The notes under the pieces: generated by a model
The model's input: the letters and a program-made list of their open reading frames with translations, nothing else
The model's database searches: none
What the model was told of the DNA's origin: nothing
Assembly: GCA_017472925.1 (NCBI GenBank)
Contig: JAFUNS010000029.1
Coordinates: forward strand, 112,308-176,307
Source: Bacteroides sp.
GTDB lineage: Bacteria; Bacteroidota; Bacteroidia; Bacteroidales; Bacteroidaceae
DNA: 64,000 nucleotides
Direction: 5' to 3'
Part shown: one piece after another, positions 18,297-28,327 of the stretch
Position numbering within the stretch: position 1 is the first letter of the stretch
Layout: every line of letters starts with the position of its first letter
Program-made: the position numbers and the translations under genes

Positions 18297-18304
18297 TATA
18301 TTTG
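18297..18304 (+). promoter_or_regulatory. Promoter -7 box of the acyl-CoA ligase gene
   Basis: TATATTTG, 34 bp before ATG 18339, directly behind the GH35 terminator. It makes the upstream in-frame start at 18267 unlikely. Confidence 0.6.
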
Positions 18305-18338
18305 TGCACATAAAAGTAAAAAGTGTGCAATAATTGAT

Positions 18339-20009
18339 ATGGAAAGTACAGAGTCTTCGTTTATTGCCCTTATCGAAAGAAGCATAAGAACTAACTGGAA
18401 CCAGGATGCACTTACCGATTACAAAGGGGCAACTTTACAATATAATGATGTAGCAAGAAAAATAGAGAAAATCCACATTGCTATGGAGGGTGCAGGTATC
18501 CAACCTGGAGACAAAATAGCTATTTGCGGTCGTAATAGTGCCCATTGGACGGTTACTTTTTTGGCTATCATTACCTATGGTGCCGTAGCTGTACCTATCC
18601 TCCACGAGTTCAAGCCCGACCAAATTCATAATATTGTCAATCATTCCGAAGCCCGTGCCTTGTTTGCTGGTGATCAAATTTGGGAGAATTTGAACGAAGA
18701 CCACATGCCCTTGCTCGAAGGTATTATCGAGATGAAGGACTTTGATGTAGTGGTTTCCCGCTCGGAGCAACTGACTTATGCACGCAATCATTTGAATGAG
18801 ATTTTTGGAAAGAAGTTCCCTAGTCGTTTCCGTCCAGAAGACATTCATTATCGTCGGGAAGAATCCCTTGAAGATTTGTGCATTATCAATTATACATCAG
18901 GCACAACTGGTTATTCCAAGGGTGTGATGCTTCCCTATCGTAGCATCTTGTCGAATGTACTCTTTTGTAGTGAAAAGATAGACATCCGTCCGGGAGACAA
19001 CATTGTTTCCATGCTTCCTTTGGGACATGTATTCGGTATGGTGTTCGATTTCCTTTATGGCATTACCGCAGGGGCTCATTTGTGGTTCCTGACCCGCATG
19101 CCATCGCCCAAAATCATTGTCGAATCGTTTGCTGAAATCCGTCCCCGGGTGATATCCTGCGTACCGTTAGTAGTAGAGAAGATTTTCAAGAAGAATGTTC
19201 TTCCAAAGGTAGACAACGGTTTAGGTAAGCTTCTTTTGAAGGTTCCTTTTATTAACGATAAAATCAGGGAGCGCGTCAATCAATATGCCATCGAAGCATT
19301 TGGCGGTAACTTTATCGAGATCATTATTGGAGGTGCTCCTTTCAATGCTGAAGTAGAGGCCTTTGTACGTAGCATTCGTTTCCCTTATACATTGGCTTAC
19401 GGTATGACAGAATGTGGTCCTATCATTGCACACGATGATTGGAAACATTGCAAGACCGGTTCTTGTGGACGAGTAGCTACTCGCATGGAGGCTAAAGTGC
19501 TTTCACCCAACCCTTCGGTTGTACCCGGTGAATTGGTATGTCGGGGTGAAAACTTGATGTTGGGCTATTATAAGAATGAAGAGGCTACCCATCAGATTAT
19601 AGACAATGATGGCTGGTTGCATACGGGTGATATGGCCGTGATAGACGAAGAAGGATACATCTTTATCAAAGGTCGTTGCAAGAACATGCTCCTTACAGCT
19701 TCCGGTCAGAATATCTATCCCGAAGAGATAGAATCAAAATTGAACAACCTCCCCTATGTATCAGAGTCGCTCATTATTTTGAATCAAGGTAAACTCGTGG
19801 CATTGGTCTATGCAGATAAGGATGAAGCGTTTGCTAATGGCCTTTCTGAGCAGGACATAGATCGTGTGATGGAAGAACATCGTATGGAAATGAACAAGAC
19901 CCTTCCTGTCTATTCACAAATTACCCGTGTAAAGCTTTACCCCGAAGAATTTGAAAAGACCGCTAAAAAGAGCATCAAGCGTTTCTTATATCAGGATTTG
20001 AAGGAATAA
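18339..20009 (+). CDS. Long-chain fatty acid-CoA ligase (AMP-binding enzyme)
   Basis: 556 residues. It activates fatty acids with ATP and then CoA. Adenylate-forming motifs in order: P-loop YTSGTTGYSKG (about 190-200), LPLGHVFGM, YGMTECGP (about 360), GELVCRGENLMLGYY, GWLHTGDMAVIDEEG and KNMLLTASGQNIYPEEIE, with a C-terminal lysine region KTAKKSIKR. It is somewhat shorter than E. coli FadD and lacks transmembrane segments. A stand-alone gene with its own promoter; fatty-acid uptake or recycling for phospholipids is the probable use. Confidence 0.92.
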   Translation: MESTESSFIALIERSIRTNWNQDALTDYKGATLQYNDVARKIEKIHIAMEGAGIQPGDKIAICGRNSAHWTVTFLAIITYGAVAVPILHEFKPDQIHNIVNHSEARALFAGDQIWENLNEDHMPLLEGIIEMKDFDVVVSRSEQLTYARNHLNEIFGKKFPSRFRPEDIHYRREESLEDLCIINYTSGTTGYSKGVMLPYRSILSNVLFCSEKIDIRPGDNIVSMLPLGHVFGMVFDFLYGITAGAHLWFLTRMPSPKIIVESFAEIRPRVISCVPLVVEKIFKKNVLPKVDNGLGKLLLKVPFINDKIRERVNQYAIEAFGGNFIEIIIGGAPFNAEVEAFVRSIRFPYTLAYGMTECGPIIAHDDWKHCKTGSCGRVATRMEAKVLSPNPSVVPGELVCRGENLMLGYYKNEEATHQIIDNDGWLHTGDMAVIDEEGYIFIKGRCKNMLLTASGQNIYPEEIESKLNNLPYVSESLIILNQGKLVALVYADKDEAFANGLSEQDIDRVMEEHRMEMNKTLPVYSQITRVKLYPEEFEKTAKKSIKRFLYQDLKE

Positions 20010-20075
20010 TTTTCCTTCTTCCTGAAATAGGTGTATCGTTTCCTAATTCTCTCTCAAAATTTTATGAGTTACAAA

Positions 20076-20639
20076 TCAATAAAAACTAGGTGATATGAAA
20101 TCGTGTTTGTATGAATCTATATAAATTACTTTTTCCTTTAAAGCATCACGAAAATTTTCAAAGCCTTTATAACTACAATCGGAGTGAGCGGAACTAATTG
20201 TGTCATTGTTCAAAATGATATCAAAATACTCATAAAATGTGCAACTTTCATCATCTTTACCTGTCTTTTTGTTGATTACATCATTTTCGAATATCAAATA
20301 AGATTTTACGGCTTTATCTGTTATTCCGAATCCTATTACCATAGCAGTCCCCTTTTTCATAGTACCCCATCCTTTTTCCATACTATATTCACATCTTAAT
20401 GATTCATCTGGACTTTCATGAAATATCTTGAATGTTTCTTCATAAGGGCCGAATTCACAATAATGTCTATAATTAATAATCTTAAGAGTATCTCCATTAT
20501 TTAACTTATCAAAAAATTGACTTCCTTCAATGGTATTAATACTATTATCATTTGAAATAATGAGTTCTTCTGAAATGTAATTCTTATGATTTTTACAAGC
20601 GATCAAAATAAATGGAAGAAGTAACAATATACGTTTCAT
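20076..20639 (-). CDS. Predicted lipoprotein, unknown function
   Basis: 187 residues. The N-terminus MKRILLLLPFILIACKNHK is a lipoprotein signal with the lipobox cysteine at 15. The mature part is rich in Asn, Asp, Lys and aromatic residues; no family is recognised. Visible segments include NNGDTLKIINYRHYCEFGPY and SCTFYEYFDIILNNDTISSA. The gene is clearly more AT-rich than its neighbours. It is the last of three same-strand exported-protein genes (20076-21800), 90 bp after the previous one. Confidence 0.7.
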   Translation of the reverse strand: MKRILLLLPFILIACKNHKNYISEELIISNDNSINTIEGSQFFDKLNNGDTLKIINYRHYCEFGPYEETFKIFHESPDESLRCEYSMEKGWGTMKKGTAMVIGFGITDKAVKSYLIFENDVINKKTGKDDESCTFYEYFDIILNNDTISSAHSDCSYKGFENFRDALKEKVIYIDSYKHDFISPSFY

Positions 20640-20729
20640 AATATGATGGTAAAATTCTTATTATTAAAAACTCGAAATTAATCTAATATTTGGAAAATTG
20701 TTTTTCAAATAATATTCATGTTCTATATT

Positions 20730-21341
20730 TCATTTGGTATACTCTCCATTTATTATTGTTTGATAGTATCTCTTGATTTTTGTAGATTGGTTAAAAAGGG
20801 AAATATTCTTTTTAATGGTTTTAGCGTTAACATATGTATACATGCCATTATATTCAGAGAAAAAATAAATATTATGTTGATAGCATAGATATATAATGTA
20901 ATTGCCTTCCTTTCCATTTCGTATCAATTTCCCGTTATCGTCTATGGCATAGTCCAATAAACCAGATATTCCCTTGTCTGCATATATAGAATCTACTATG
21001 TGATTTTTCTCTATAATAGAATGAGTACGATACCATTCGTATATATTCTTCTTTACATTTATAACACCTTTATTCTTTACAATTTCATTATACAATAATT
21101 CAGGGAATATCTCGTATGGAATTATATTTATACCTATATCCTCCACTAAACCAACATCAGATACTATAACATGTATAGTATCTTTTTCCAGTTCACCATA
21201 TAAAGACATGTGTAATGGAAAGTAGTCGCTATCATACCACCATTCTTTTTCTTCTAAAAGAATCTCTCTTAGAGGATTTTCTTGTTTCTTACACGCTGTT
21301 AGAATTATACACGCTATAATAAAAACATACCAATTTTTCAT
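20730..21341 (-). CDS. Predicted lipoprotein, unknown function
   Basis: 203 residues with the lipoprotein signal MKNWYVFIIACIILTACKK (lipobox LTAC, Cys17). The mature sequence is AT-rich codon-biased, full of Tyr, Ile and Asn (NGKEGNYIIYLCYQHNIYFF), with no recognised domain. It lies 18 bp after the 146-residue gene at 21360 and is presumably cotranscribed with it. Together with 20076-20639 it makes a small island of exported proteins with no visible enzymatic motif. Confidence 0.7.
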   Translation of the reverse strand: MKNWYVFIIACIILTACKKQENPLREILLEEKEWWYDSDYFPLHMSLYGELEKDTIHVIVSDVGLVEDIGINIIPYEIFPELLYNEIVKNKGVINVKKNIYEWYRTHSIIEKNHIVDSIYADKGISGLLDYAIDDNGKLIRNGKEGNYIIYLCYQHNIYFFSEYNGMYTYVNAKTIKKNISLFNQSTKIKRYYQTIINGEYTK

Positions 21342-21359
21342 AGATATTATAAAAGTAAC

Positions 21360-21800
21360 TTATTCTTTAATTATATGGATAGAGTCTAATATATAATCAA
21401 ATATTCGACGTTCTTCAGAACCAACATTGTCGTAGAGAATCCTAATACAGTCGCAAGAATCCTCACGCCAGTACTTTCCATCCAACATACCCATTGTTGA
21501 TATTCCATGCTTTACTTCTTTTTTTATTGTAGGGAAATAACCTTTTTCTTTATCTAATAGAGGTAATTTTTGATTACTTCCACTAAATAATGTTATTATA
21601 GCGCCATTCTTAAATATATAGTCAATAAATATGCCTTCTTCATAATTTGTGATATTCTTTTTTCTTCTCAATGGTAAGTTTATAGATAATCGGGATTCAC
21701 CCACCTGAACAGTATCAGTCTTTAAAGATTGTGCAGATAGTTCAGTTGTTAATAATAACAGATCTATAATCAGTAATATGTATACCAAATTTATTCTCAT
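21360..21800 (-). CDS. Predicted exported protein, unknown function
   Basis: 146 residues. Residues 1-24 form a signal peptide (MRINLVYILLIIDLLLLTTE, then LSAQ), so the mature protein is periplasmic. It begins with a short strand-rich section (TDTVQVGESRLSINLPL) and includes YWREDSCDCIRILYD with two close cysteines. No family is recognised. It is the first gene of the AT-rich unit; a TACATTTG box lies at 21881-21888. The stretch 21889-22060 between this promoter and the addA promoter shows nothing else. Confidence 0.7.
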   Translation of the reverse strand: MRINLVYILLIIDLLLLTTELSAQSLKTDTVQVGESRLSINLPLRRKKNITNYEEGIFIDYIFKNGAIITLFSGSNQKLPLLDKEKGYFPTIKKEVKHGISTMGMLDGKYWREDSCDCIRILYDNVGSEERRIFDYILDSIHIIKE

Positions 21801-21880
21801 TATGAAAATCTTTTTTCTTCGATTACTTTTTAATTTCTCTTACTCAGTTCCTTTCATATGTATTTAGTTAGTTAATAATG

Positions 21881-21888
21881 CAAATGTA
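21881..21888 (-). promoter_or_regulatory. Promoter -7 box of the AT-rich three-gene unit
   Basis: TACATTTG on the minus strand, about 80 bp before ATG 21800. The leader contains a five-codon frame (MKGTE, stop) that may be chance. Confidence 0.5.
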
Positions 21889-22064
21889 AAATTATTAATT
21901 ATAATATGACTCTAAAAGTGTAAAAAAAATAGGTTCTTGGGATAAATTTTATATTCTATACTTGTGGAAACAAGTATTTATCTTCCTGTAGATAATTTAA
22001 TCGGTTGATATAATCGTATGCCAAAAAAGATTTCGGACTACATATGAAATTTCAATGTTTTTAG

Positions 22065-22072
22065 TAATTTTG
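22065..22072 (+). promoter_or_regulatory. Promoter -7 box of addAB
   Basis: TAATTTTG, ending 26 bp before ATG 22099. It excludes the upstream in-frame start at 22072. Confidence 0.5.
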
Positions 22073-22098
22073 TGACTAGAGACTTGAAAATTCAAATT

Positions 22099-25000
22099 AT
22101 GGCAAATAACTCCCAATTACTTGTATATAAAGCTTCGGCCGGCTCGGGAAAGACGTTTACTCTGGCAGTAGAATATATGAAGATGCTGATTAGTAACCCC
22201 AAGGCATATCGGAATATTTTGGCGGTAACGTTTACCAATAAAGCAACTACCGAGATGAAGGAACGTATCTTGAGCCAACTGTATGGAATTAGCATAAACG
22301 ATAAAGATTCAGCTCCTTACTTGAATAAGTTAAAGGAAGAGTTGAATATGGATGAAGCGGAAATCAGACAAAAGGCTGATGAAGCCTTGACGCTGATGAT
22401 TCACGACTATAGTCGTTTCCGCGTAGAGACTATCGATTCTTTTTTCCAGTCGGTCATGCGTAACTTGGCGCGTGAACTGGAATTGGGCGCTAATCTGAAC
22501 ATTGACCTCGATAATCTGAATGCATTGAGTGAAGCGGTGGATTCGATGATAGAAAAGCTTGATAGGAACTCGCCTGTGCTTTATTGGTTGCTTGATTACA
22601 TTGATGAGCGAATACAAAACGACAAACAATGGAATGTGGCCAGTGAAATAAAGGAGTTTGGAAAGGATATCTTTAAAGAAGAGTATATAGAAAAAGGTGC
22701 GGCTCTACGAAAAACATTAGAGGATAAGGATTGCATCAAGAACTATCGGAAGATACTCAATGCTTTGGAAGAAGAGGCTCTGGAACAGATGAAAGGTTTT
22801 GCCCAACAATTCTTTGATACATTGGAGATGAATGGCTTGACTCCGGATGATCTTGCCAATAAACAAAAAGGTATAACCAGTTACTTTCATAAACTGATGA
22901 ACGGTGAATTGGGTAAGAAAGCCTTTAACACCACCGCTGAAAAGCATTTGAATGATGCAGAGAATTGGGTATCGAAGAGCCATAAGCAACGGAGTAGAAT
23001 CATTGACTTGGTGCAAAGAGAGTTGTTGCCCTTGTTGAGTGAAGCGGAGAGATTCCGTAAGACGAACAATGGTATTGTAAACTCATGTCGTCTCTCGCTT
23101 CAACATGTAAATAATGTACGCTTGCTGAGCAATATAGATGATGAAGTTCGAGAATTGAACCATGAGAAGAACCGTTTTCTTTTGGCGGATACCAATGCAC
23201 TTTTGCATAATATTGTCCGTGAAGGCGACCCTTCGTTTGTGTTTGAAAAGATAGGTGCCAACATTCATCATGTGATGATAGATGAGTTTCAGGATACATC
23301 GCGGATGCAATGGGGCAACTTCAAGCTGTTATTGTTGGAAGGCTTGGCGCAAGGAGCCAATAGCTTGATTGTGGGTGATGTAAAGCAATCCATCTATCGA
23401 TGGCGAAACGGTGACTGGAGTATTTTGAATGGCTTGACGGAAAAGATTGGTCCGTTTAAAATAGAAGAAAAGACGTTGAATACCAATCGGCGAAGCGAAT
23501 CACGCATTGTAAAGTTCAACAACAACCTCTTTACCGCAGCATCCGAATGGTTGAACGGAAAATATAAAGAGGAACAAAAAGAGGATTGTAAAGAATTGAA
23601 GCAAGCCTACAAGGATGTAGTTCAAGAAACTTGTAAGCGCGAAGAGAAAGGATACATTAAAGTATCGTTTCTTAGTAAGAAGGAAGATGTCACTTACGAA
23701 GAAGATACCCTCCAACAATTGGCCGATGAAGTGGAATGTCTCTTGCAAAAGGGAGTCAAACTGAACGATATGGCCATTTTGATTCGTAAGAACCGAATGA
23801 TTCCTTTGATAGCGGATTACTTTGACAAACATACCTCCTATCGTATTGTTTCTGATGAGGCTTTCCGCCTGGATGCATCGTTGGCCATATGTATGATGAT
23901 GGATGCAATCCGTTATCTGAATGAACCGGAGAATCGCATAGCCAAGGCACAATTGGTAGCTTCCTATCAGAATGAAGTATTGAAAAAGGATATTGATTTA
24001 AATACCTTATTGTTACACGATGTAGAAGCTTACTTGCCAATAGAGTTTATAGAGCATGTGAATACCTTGCGCTTGATGCCACTCTATGAATTGTTGGAGA
24101 AATTGTTTAATATCTTCCAATTGTCGCTTATCGAGGAACAGGACGCTTATCTGTTCTCTTTCTTCGATAAAGTGAGTGAATACTTGAATGATCATTCTTC
24201 GGAACTTACCGCCTTTATCCGTCATTGGGAAGAGAGTCTATGTAGTAAGACCATTCCATCGGGCGAGATAGAAGGTATACGTATTCTTTCCATCCATAAA
24301 TCGAAAGGATTGGAATATCCCACCGTGCTTCTTCCCTATTGTGATTGGAAGATGGAAAATGAACGGAACTTCCATGTGTGGTGTGCTCCCGGAGAATCTC
24401 CTTTCAATGCACTTGATTTGGTGCCGGTGAACTATGGTTCTACTATGAACGAGTCGGTTTACCATAATGATTTCCTTGCAGAAAGGCTCCAATTGTGGGT
24501 GGATAATCTGAACCTGCTTTATGTAGCCTTTACCCGTCCGAAGACTAATCTGATAGTTTGGTGTAAAGGCGAAAAGCCGGAAGGTACGGTTTCGGAACTG
24601 ATGTTACAATCCATTATTCAAACTCCCTGTGTGGCCAATGAAATGGGAAATGGCGATGTGAAGTATGAATGGGGTGAAGTATGTCCGTCTGAAGATGAAA
24701 AAGAAAAAGTGGTGACCAATAAATTATTGGTAAAACCAGAGGGCGCACATGTGTGTATGGAAAGTATAGATACACCCATTGAATTCAAGCAATCCAATCG
24801 TTCGGCTGAGTTTATCAACGGTGAGGAGGAAGAGAGTGCAAAGTACATTCATCAAGGTGAATTGCTTCATAATCTGTTTGCTTATATCAACACCTCAGCC
24901 GACATTCCTTTGGCTTTGAAAAGGTTGCGTATGGAAGGTGTCATTACTTCCGATGAACAAGAGAAGGAAATTCAGAAGTTGGCTACCTGGGCATTGGGAC

Positions 25001-25278
25001 ATCCCAAGGTTAAAGAATGGTTCTCGGGGAAATGGGAGTTATATAACGAATGTGCCATCATTTATACAGAAAAAGGAGAACTACAAACCCGCAGGCCCGA
25101 CCGTGTGATGATGAAGGATGGACAAGTAGTTGTGGTAGATTTTAAATTTGGAAAGAAACGTCCCTCCTATCATAAGCAGGTGCGCGATTACATGAGTCTG
25201 TTGGCCAGCATGGGATATTCGCACATTCGTGGGTATTTGTGGTATGTATTTAATAATGAATTGGAAGAAGTAAACTGA
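22099..25278 (+). CDS. addA: AddA-type helicase-nuclease (UvrD/RecB family)
   Basis: 1059 residues. Helicase motif I ASAGSGKT (about 15-22); Ia AVTFTNKATTEMKERIL; II IDEFQDTSRMQW; III GDVKQSIYRWRNGD; IV-VI region LSIHKSKGLEYPTVLLPY and LLYVAFTRPKTNL. The C-terminal PD-(D/E)XK nuclease has RRPDRVMMKDGQ and VVDFKFGKK as catalytic parts. With the next gene it forms an AddAB/RecBCD-like enzyme that resects double-strand breaks for RecA. ATG 22099 (MANNSQLLVYKASAG) is preferred over a frame extension of nine codons. The gap to addB is 3 bp. Confidence 0.92.
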   Translation: MANNSQLLVYKASAGSGKTFTLAVEYMKMLISNPKAYRNILAVTFTNKATTEMKERILSQLYGISINDKDSAPYLNKLKEELNMDEAEIRQKADEALTLMIHDYSRFRVETIDSFFQSVMRNLARELELGANLNIDLDNLNALSEAVDSMIEKLDRNSPVLYWLLDYIDERIQNDKQWNVASEIKEFGKDIFKEEYIEKGAALRKTLEDKDCIKNYRKILNALEEEALEQMKGFAQQFFDTLEMNGLTPDDLANKQKGITSYFHKLMNGELGKKAFNTTAEKHLNDAENWVSKSHKQRSRIIDLVQRELLPLLSEAERFRKTNNGIVNSCRLSLQHVNNVRLLSNIDDEVRELNHEKNRFLLADTNALLHNIVREGDPSFVFEKIGANIHHVMIDEFQDTSRMQWGNFKLLLLEGLAQGANSLIVGDVKQSIYRWRNGDWSILNGLTEKIGPFKIEEKTLNTNRRSESRIVKFNNNLFTAASEWLNGKYKEEQKEDCKELKQAYKDVVQETCKREEKGYIKVSFLSKKEDVTYEEDTLQQLADEVECLLQKGVKLNDMAILIRKNRMIPLIADYFDKHTSYRIVSDEAFRLDASLAICMMMDAIRYLNEPENRIAKAQLVASYQNEVLKKDIDLNTLLLHDVEAYLPIEFIEHVNTLRLMPLYELLEKLFNIFQLSLIEEQDAYLFSFFDKVSEYLNDHSSELTAFIRHWEESLCSKTIPSGEIEGIRILSIHKSKGLEYPTVLLPYCDWKMENERNFHVWCAPGESPFNALDLVPVNYGSTMNESVYHNDFLAERLQLWVDNLNLLYVAFTRPKTNLIVWCKGEKPEGTVSELMLQSIIQTPCVANEMGNGDVKYEWGEVCPSEDEKEKVVTNKLLVKPEGAHVCMESIDTPIEFKQSNRSAEFINGEEEESAKYIHQGELLHNLFAYINTSADIPLALKRLRMEGVITSDEQEKEIQKLATWALGHPKVKEWFSGKWELYNECAIIYTEKGELQTRRPDRVMMKDGQVVVVDFKFGKKRPSYHKQVRDYMSLLASMGYSHIRGYLWYVFNNELEEVN

Positions 25279-25281
25279 TAT

Positions 25282-28158
25282 ATGGAAACATTCTTGAAAT
25301 TAGTTGCAAGCGATTTATATAGTAGGACCAACGGAAATTTGGCGCGTACGGCTGTAGTATTCCCCAATAAACGTGCCAGCTTGTTCTTCAATGAATATTT
25401 GGCAAAGGAGGCAGGAAGGCCTATCTGGTCGCCCGCCTATATCACCATTAGCGAATTATTCCGAAGTTTGTCGTCATGGGAAGTAGCCGATTCGGTGAAA
25501 TTGGTGTGCGAGTTGTATAAGGTTTATCGGGAAATCACTCAAAGCAACGAAACCTTGGATGATTTTTATTTCTGGGGGGAATTGCTTATCAGTGATTTTG
25601 ATGATGCCGATAAAAATCAGGCAAAGACCAAAGACCTCTTCAGCAACCTGAAGGAATTGAAAAATATGATGGACGACCTCTCATACATGGAACCGGAACA
25701 GGAAGCGGCTATCCAACAATTCTTCCAGAACTTTTCCATTGAACGTAGAACGGCTTTGAAAGAGCGTTTTATCTCCTTATGGGATGTGTTGGGTGATATT
25801 TATATACAATTCAAGGAGAATCTAAAACAGCAAAACATAGCTTACGAAGGTATGCTTTATCGGGAAGTGATGGAAACATTTAACATCGACAATCTACCTT
25901 ATGATACCTATGTTTTTGTAGGATTCAATGTGTTGAATAAGGTAGAACAAGGACTTTTCAAACAATTGAGAGATGCGGGGAAGGCATTGTTCTATTGGGA
26001 TTACGATGAGTTTTATATGAATAAAAAACATCACGAAGCGGGCGTATTTATCAAACAGAACTTAAAAGAATTCCCCTCTCCGCTCGATGCATCCCATTTC
26101 AATCATTTGAACAATCCTAAGGAAATTCAATATATATCTTCACCCACAGAGAATGCCCAGGCACGCTATCTTCCAGAATGGATTCGGAAGAATCTGACAG
26201 AGCATGAAAAGGAAACCGCCGTTGTACTTTGCAATGAATCCTTGTTGCAACCGGTACTTCATTCATTACCCGAAGTGGTGAAGCATGTAAACATTACTAT
26301 GGGATTTCCACTTTCACAGACTCCTGTATATAGTTTCATTGTTGCATTGCTCGACTTGCAGATTCAAGGTTTCAATCCAAAGAACGGACGTTTCCTTTTT
26401 GAACAAGTCATTGCTGTATTGAAACATCCATACACTCGACAACTGACTTCTGAAGCCGAAGTTTTGGAAAAGAGCTTGACTAAGGACAACCGTTTCTATC
26501 CGTTGCCCGGTGAATTGAAGAAGGATGAATTTCTGGATCGTCTGTTTACTCCCGTAAATGGTAATTTGCAACTGACTGACTATTTGTTGGAAGTCTTGCA
26601 ACAAGTGGCAATTATCTACCGGAAAGATGCAGATGCGGAAGAAGAACAACAACAAGAACAAGAAGAGGCTTTCAACCAACTTTATCGGGAATCGTTATTC
26701 AAAGCTTATACTACTATAGGGAGATTCCGTACGCTACTTGAAGAGGGTGAATTGATGGTTCAATCGTATACCTATAGGAAACTGATAATCAGAATACTTT
26801 CTTCGACCAATATACCCTTCCATGGAGAGCCTGCAATTGGGTTGCAAGTAATGGGTGTGCTCGAAACTCGTAACCTCGATTTTCGCCATTTGATATTGCT
26901 CTCTACTAATGAAGGACAATTACCGAAGAATGGTGGGGACTCCTCTTTCATCCCTTATAATCTTCGGAAAGCTTTCGGTATGACTACCATCGAACATAAA
27001 ATAGCGGTATACGCTTATTACTTCTATCGTATGTTGCAACGAGCAGAGAAAGTGACCTTGATGTACAACAATTCAACCGATGGATTAAACCGTGGTGAAT
27101 GGAGCCGATTTATGCTTCAATTTTTGGTAGAATGGGATTATCCCATCAAACTATTAACCTTACAAGCCAAACAATCTCCTCAAGGAAGTACGTCCATTAC
27201 CATTCTTAAGACGAATGACGTAATGCGTAAGATGTTGCATCGTTTTAGCTTGCGATCCAATAAGAATGCATTGCTATCTCCTTCGGCCTTGAATTGCTAT
27301 TTGGATTGTACACTTCGTTTCTATTTCAAATATGTAGCTCATTTGAAAGCACCCGAAGAGGTTAGTTCAGATATTGATTCGGCTACTTTTGGAAGTATCT
27401 TCCATCAAGCGGCAGAGTATATTTATAAAGACTTGACGTCTCATGGAAAGGTTATTAATAAAGAGGCTATCGAGTTATTCTTGAAGAATCCCGTGAAGTT
27501 GGAAAGTTATGTGGACAATGCTTTTAAAGAAAAATTCTTTCATATACCGAACGAAGAAAAGCCGGAATATAATGGTACCCAACTTATCAATTCGGCGGTT
27601 ATTGTCCGCTATTTGAAGCAATTGCTCAAGCATGATTATGCCTACGCTCCCTTTACCTTTGAAGATACGGAAAAGGATGTGTATGAAACGATTATGGTTC
27701 ACACTCCTACGGGTGAATTCCGTACCCGTATTGGTGGATTTATTGACCGTATGGATAGTAAGGATGGTATCTTGCGTATTGTGGACTATAAGACCGGTGG
27801 ACGTGCTGATGCTCCTTGTAGTGTAGATTCGTTGTTTGTGCGTGACAAGAACCGTTCGGGGTATATCTTCCAAATTTTCTTGTATGCTTGTATTATGAGT
27901 AAGCTATCTCCTCAAAAGATAGCTCCAGCTTTGTTATATATTAATCGGGCAGCTTCGGATGATTATTCACCCATCATTAAGATAAAGGAAGAGAAGGTGG
28001 TAGAAGAAGTTACCGACTTCAGTATTTATGAATCGAAGTTTAGAGAAAAGTTACAAGAACTATTGGATGAGATTTTCCATCCCGACATTCCATTTACTCA
28101 AACTGAAGTAGAAGAGAAATGTACCTATTGTGATTTCAAGGCGTTGTGCAAAAAATAA
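25282..28158 (+). CDS. addB: AddB-type subunit with PD-(D/E)XK nuclease and Fe-S cysteines
   Basis: 958 residues. The N-terminal half is an inactive helicase-like fold (no P-loop; TAVVFPNKRASLFFNEYL at 25-42). The C-terminal third has the RecB-like nuclease: GGFIDRMDSK and RIVDYKTGG hold the Asp, Asp and Lys of the active site. A cysteine in LNCYLDC upstream and three in EEKCTYCDFKALCKK at the very end match the iron-sulfur staple of AddB. It works with AddA in break resection and Chi-like regulation. Same operon, 3 bp after addA; the interval 28159-28290 after it shows nothing recognisable. Confidence 0.9.
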   Translation: METFLKLVASDLYSRTNGNLARTAVVFPNKRASLFFNEYLAKEAGRPIWSPAYITISELFRSLSSWEVADSVKLVCELYKVYREITQSNETLDDFYFWGELLISDFDDADKNQAKTKDLFSNLKELKNMMDDLSYMEPEQEAAIQQFFQNFSIERRTALKERFISLWDVLGDIYIQFKENLKQQNIAYEGMLYREVMETFNIDNLPYDTYVFVGFNVLNKVEQGLFKQLRDAGKALFYWDYDEFYMNKKHHEAGVFIKQNLKEFPSPLDASHFNHLNNPKEIQYISSPTENAQARYLPEWIRKNLTEHEKETAVVLCNESLLQPVLHSLPEVVKHVNITMGFPLSQTPVYSFIVALLDLQIQGFNPKNGRFLFEQVIAVLKHPYTRQLTSEAEVLEKSLTKDNRFYPLPGELKKDEFLDRLFTPVNGNLQLTDYLLEVLQQVAIIYRKDADAEEEQQQEQEEAFNQLYRESLFKAYTTIGRFRTLLEEGELMVQSYTYRKLIIRILSSTNIPFHGEPAIGLQVMGVLETRNLDFRHLILLSTNEGQLPKNGGDSSFIPYNLRKAFGMTTIEHKIAVYAYYFYRMLQRAEKVTLMYNNSTDGLNRGEWSRFMLQFLVEWDYPIKLLTLQAKQSPQGSTSITILKTNDVMRKMLHRFSLRSNKNALLSPSALNCYLDCTLRFYFKYVAHLKAPEEVSSDIDSATFGSIFHQAAEYIYKDLTSHGKVINKEAIELFLKNPVKLESYVDNAFKEKFFHIPNEEKPEYNGTQLINSAVIVRYLKQLLKHDYAYAPFTFEDTEKDVYETIMVHTPTGEFRTRIGGFIDRMDSKDGILRIVDYKTGGRADAPCSVDSLFVRDKNRSGYIFQIFLYACIMSKLSPQKIAPALLYINRAASDDYSPIIKIKEEKVVEEVTDFSIYESKFREKLQELLDEIFHPDIPFTQTEVEEKCTYCDFKALCKK

Positions 28159-28292
28159 TTCATATTGGAGTGAACAAATGAAAAACCTATAGTGTTATAG
28201 AGTTGTGTTTTTCATGTAGTAGATTAAGATCATTCCAGTATGAGCTTGTGAAAGTGCAATACGGGAGGGACAATGGAGATTGTCCTAAAAAA

Positions 28293-28324
28293 TAAGAGGT
28301 TGCCTCACTCTGGGCAACCTCTTA
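28293..28324 (-). terminator. Terminator of the pheT-yebC-TSCPD operon
   Basis: A perfect 12-bp stem TAAGAGGTTGCC / GGCAACCTCTTA (28293-28304, 28313-28324) with an 8-nt loop. It lies between convergent addB and the TSCPD gene and could serve both. Confidence 0.85.
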
Positions 28325-28327
28325 CTT

